The position numbers were made by a program, and so were the translations under genes. Under the pieces are notes generated by a model, which did not search any database, was not told the origin of the DNA, and saw only the letters and a program-made list of their open reading frames with translations. 5,420 bases of DNA from Chthoniobacter flavus. GTDB taxonomy: Bacteria; Verrucomicrobiota; Verrucomicrobiia; Chthoniobacterales; DYNR01. Within the stretch, counting starts at the first letter, position 1, and every line of letters starts with the position of its first letter. Where the stretch lies: assembly GCA_020720945.1 (NCBI GenBank), contig DYNR01000163.1:1-5420 (forward strand). Direction: 5' to 3'. Of this stretch, positions 4,521 to 5,420 are shown piece after piece.

Positions 4521-4553
4521 ACTTGCCCGCAAGTCTTTTTTTTGTTTTTTTTT
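4521..4553 (+). promoter_or_regulatory. Short hairpin and T-tracts in the leader of the 4558 gene
   Basis: ACTTG (4521-4525) and CAAGT (4530-4534) form a 5-bp stem with a CCCG loop, followed by C, T8, G and T9. The form is that of a weak terminator placed just before a start codon, so attenuation is conceivable. The stem is short; the T-tracts may simply be an A/T-rich leader. Confidence 0.3.
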
Positions 4554-4557
4554 CGAG

Positions 4558-4971
4558 ATGGCTCGTACAGGTATTTTTCTTTCGGACGATATTGGCGACC
4601 GCATCAGGGCGGTCGCCGAAAAACTACATATGTCCGCCAACGCTGTCGGTGCGTCATTCATCGAGGATTGTGTGTCGGCCTGCACCGCCGACACTCCCCA
4701 TTTGCCTTCACTCGTCAGCCACTATCGACGCCTGGAGCGAAAGGATATCGACTGGGTTGATCGAATGGTGTTGCCGATGCTCCGATCTATATTTCCGAGA
4801 TGGGAGGAAGAAGACTCCGTCTGGCGCGAAATGTTTGGGCGGTTGGTCGAGCAGCATATTGAGGCGGGAGGATCGGTTACGCCAGAGGCTTTGCGAACGC
4901 TCGGTAAGCAAGCGCGAACGGCGGCAAAAGCAATGGTGCCAGCGGTTGACAAACAGGCGAAGAAGCCGTAG
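4558..4971 (+). CDS. Ribbon-helix-helix DNA-binding protein
   Basis: This 137-aa protein begins MARTGIFLSDDIGDRIRAVA, followed by EKLHMSANAVGASFIEDCVS. That is the pattern of a ribbon-helix-helix domain (about residues 1-42): a short strand, a helix with spaced hydrophobics, a turn, and a second helix. The rest (45-137) is helical and charged, with VDRMVLPMLRSIFPRWEEED, and ends in a Lys-rich tail; I recognise no family there. It is divergent from the mobilization block and only 9 bp upstream of relB. Possible roles are repression of the mob operon through the palindrome at 4488-4511, plasmid partition or copy control, or an added regulator of RelBE. The ATG at 4558 is chosen because the ribbon strand starts there; the frame is open upstream to 4402, but that part overlaps the MobC-like gene in antisense. 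Confidence 0.65.
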   Translation: MARTGIFLSDDIGDRIRAVAEKLHMSANAVGASFIEDCVSACTADTPHLPSLVSHYRRLERKDIDWVDRMVLPMLRSIFPRWEEEDSVWREMFGRLVEQHIEAGGSVTPEALRTLGKQARTAAKAMVPAVDKQAKKP

Positions 4972-4980
4972 CTTTTTTGC

Positions 4981-5193
4981 ATGGTCGCAATCAACGGAAC
5001 ACTCGAAAAAAAACTGACAACCTTTGCTCAAGAGCGCGGGGTTGCATCGGGAGTGCTTCTGGACAGCATCCTTGCAGAGTGGTTTGAGGATACGGAAGAT
5101 GTTCGGGAGGCGGAAGAGGTTTTGCGGGCACTCGAAGAGGGGCGCGAAACGGTGTTTAACTCGGAAGATCTAGAGCGTGAACTGGGACTATAG
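4981..5193 (+). CDS. relB: RelB-family antitoxin
   Basis: This 70-aa acidic protein is a RelB-type antitoxin: an N-terminal ribbon-helix-helix (MVAINGTLEKKLTTFAQERG, then VLLDSILAEWFEDTED) followed by a linker and the toxin-wrapping helix EAEEVLRALEEG, ending in the family-typical LERELGL. The antitoxin neutralises the ribosome-dependent RNase RelE and represses the operon through its N-terminus. It starts 9 bp after the ribbon-helix-helix gene, so the three genes are probably transcribed together. Its end overlaps relE by 17 bp, the usual coupling in this family. An A8 run lies in codons 9-11. Confidence 0.88.
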   Translation: MVAINGTLEKKLTTFAQERGVASGVLLDSILAEWFEDTEDVREAEEVLRALEEGRETVFNSEDLERELGL

Positions 5194-5420
5194 TTTTTCG
5201 GAATCAGCACGCAAGTGCCTCAAAAAACTGGGGCATTCGGATCAAGAACGAATCATAAAATTTTTGAAGGAACGCATCAAAGGCTCATCAAATCCTCGTA
5301 TGACCGGAAAAGCATTGTCGGGTTCGTATGCTGGTTTGTGGAGGTATCGAGTAGGGGATTACCGCATTATTTGCCAATTGCAAGATGCTGTCGTTACCGT
5401 TCTTGTGGTGACTATCGGCC
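5177..5420 (+). CDS. relE: RelE-family toxin, 3' end cut by the window
   Basis: The visible 81 residues start at GTG 5177, inside the end of relB, and begin MNWDYSFSESARKCLKKLGH. The family core follows: ERIIKFLKERI, RMTGKALSGSYAGLWRYRVG and DYRIICQLQD (about 24-70), then AVVTVLVVTIG. These residues give the RelE fold; the WRYRVGDYR block carries the arginines that act in mRNA cleavage in the ribosomal A site. The last few residues, where a His-Arg and a terminal Tyr are expected, lie beyond the window. No internal damage is seen, so the pair is probably functional. GTG is chosen because the family N-terminus aligns there and coupling to relB is expected. Confidence 0.88.
   Translation, partial: MNWDYSFSESARKCLKKLGHSDQERIIKFLKERIKGSSNPRMTGKALSGSYAGLWRYRVGDYRIICQLQDAVVTVLVVTIG

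Noticed and set aside
1..5420. Window as a complete circular plasmid joined end to start
   Set aside because: Joining the ends continues relE into GRQKTTGKGF and about 25 unrelated residues, not the expected His-Arg...Tyr end, and no terminal repeat is seen. Circularity cannot be shown from this window.

Overview
The window reads as part, possibly most, of a small mobilizable plasmid from a Gram-negative-type bacterium. Three things support this: a MobQ-type relaxase with an adjacent origin of transfer, a compact replication region with iterons and a DUF3987-like ATPase, and several toxin-antitoxin (TA) or TA-like cassettes packed between them. The host lineage cannot be named from the sequence. 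Few genes have a clear Shine-Dalgarno site and many have A/T-rich leaders. The relaxase block (about 2.95-4.2 kb) is visibly richer in G+C than the flanks, which suggests a mosaic plasmid.

Left part (1-871): a hicB-hicA cassette on the + strand, then a gene-free stretch (560-871). That stretch carries five tandem decamers ending in CGACA, a second family of TCTACA motifs in both orientations, and a 9-bp hairpin. It is the best candidate for the replication origin. Transcription from hicA and from the replication gene converges on it.

Middle (872-2456): a DUF3987-like replication ATPase on the - strand, divergent across 41 bp from a two-gene + strand unit. That unit encodes a 53-aa antitoxin-like peptide and a short HicB-fold protein with no visible toxin. 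The leader of this unit resembles the leader of hicBA.

Mobilization block (2451-4480, all - strand): a TraD/MobC-like accessory protein, then oriT with an IncQ-like TAAGTGCGC core beside an 18-bp hairpin, then the relaxase, a 134-aa Pro-rich protein, a helix-turn-helix protein and a 64-aa helical protein. The relaxase reading frame contains an in-frame A AAA AAC heptamer. A -1 shift there would stop at a UGA that overlaps the next gene's ATG as ATGA.

Right part (4481-5420): divergent from the mobilization block, a ribbon-helix-helix protein gene followed by relB and a relE cut off by the window end. A near-perfect 24-bp palindrome with a third half-site lies in the divergent promoter region and is a likely operator.

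The replication ATPase and iterons would maintain the plasmid, the relaxase, accessory protein and oriT would allow transfer by a helper conjugation system, and HicBA and RelBE would stabilise inheritance.
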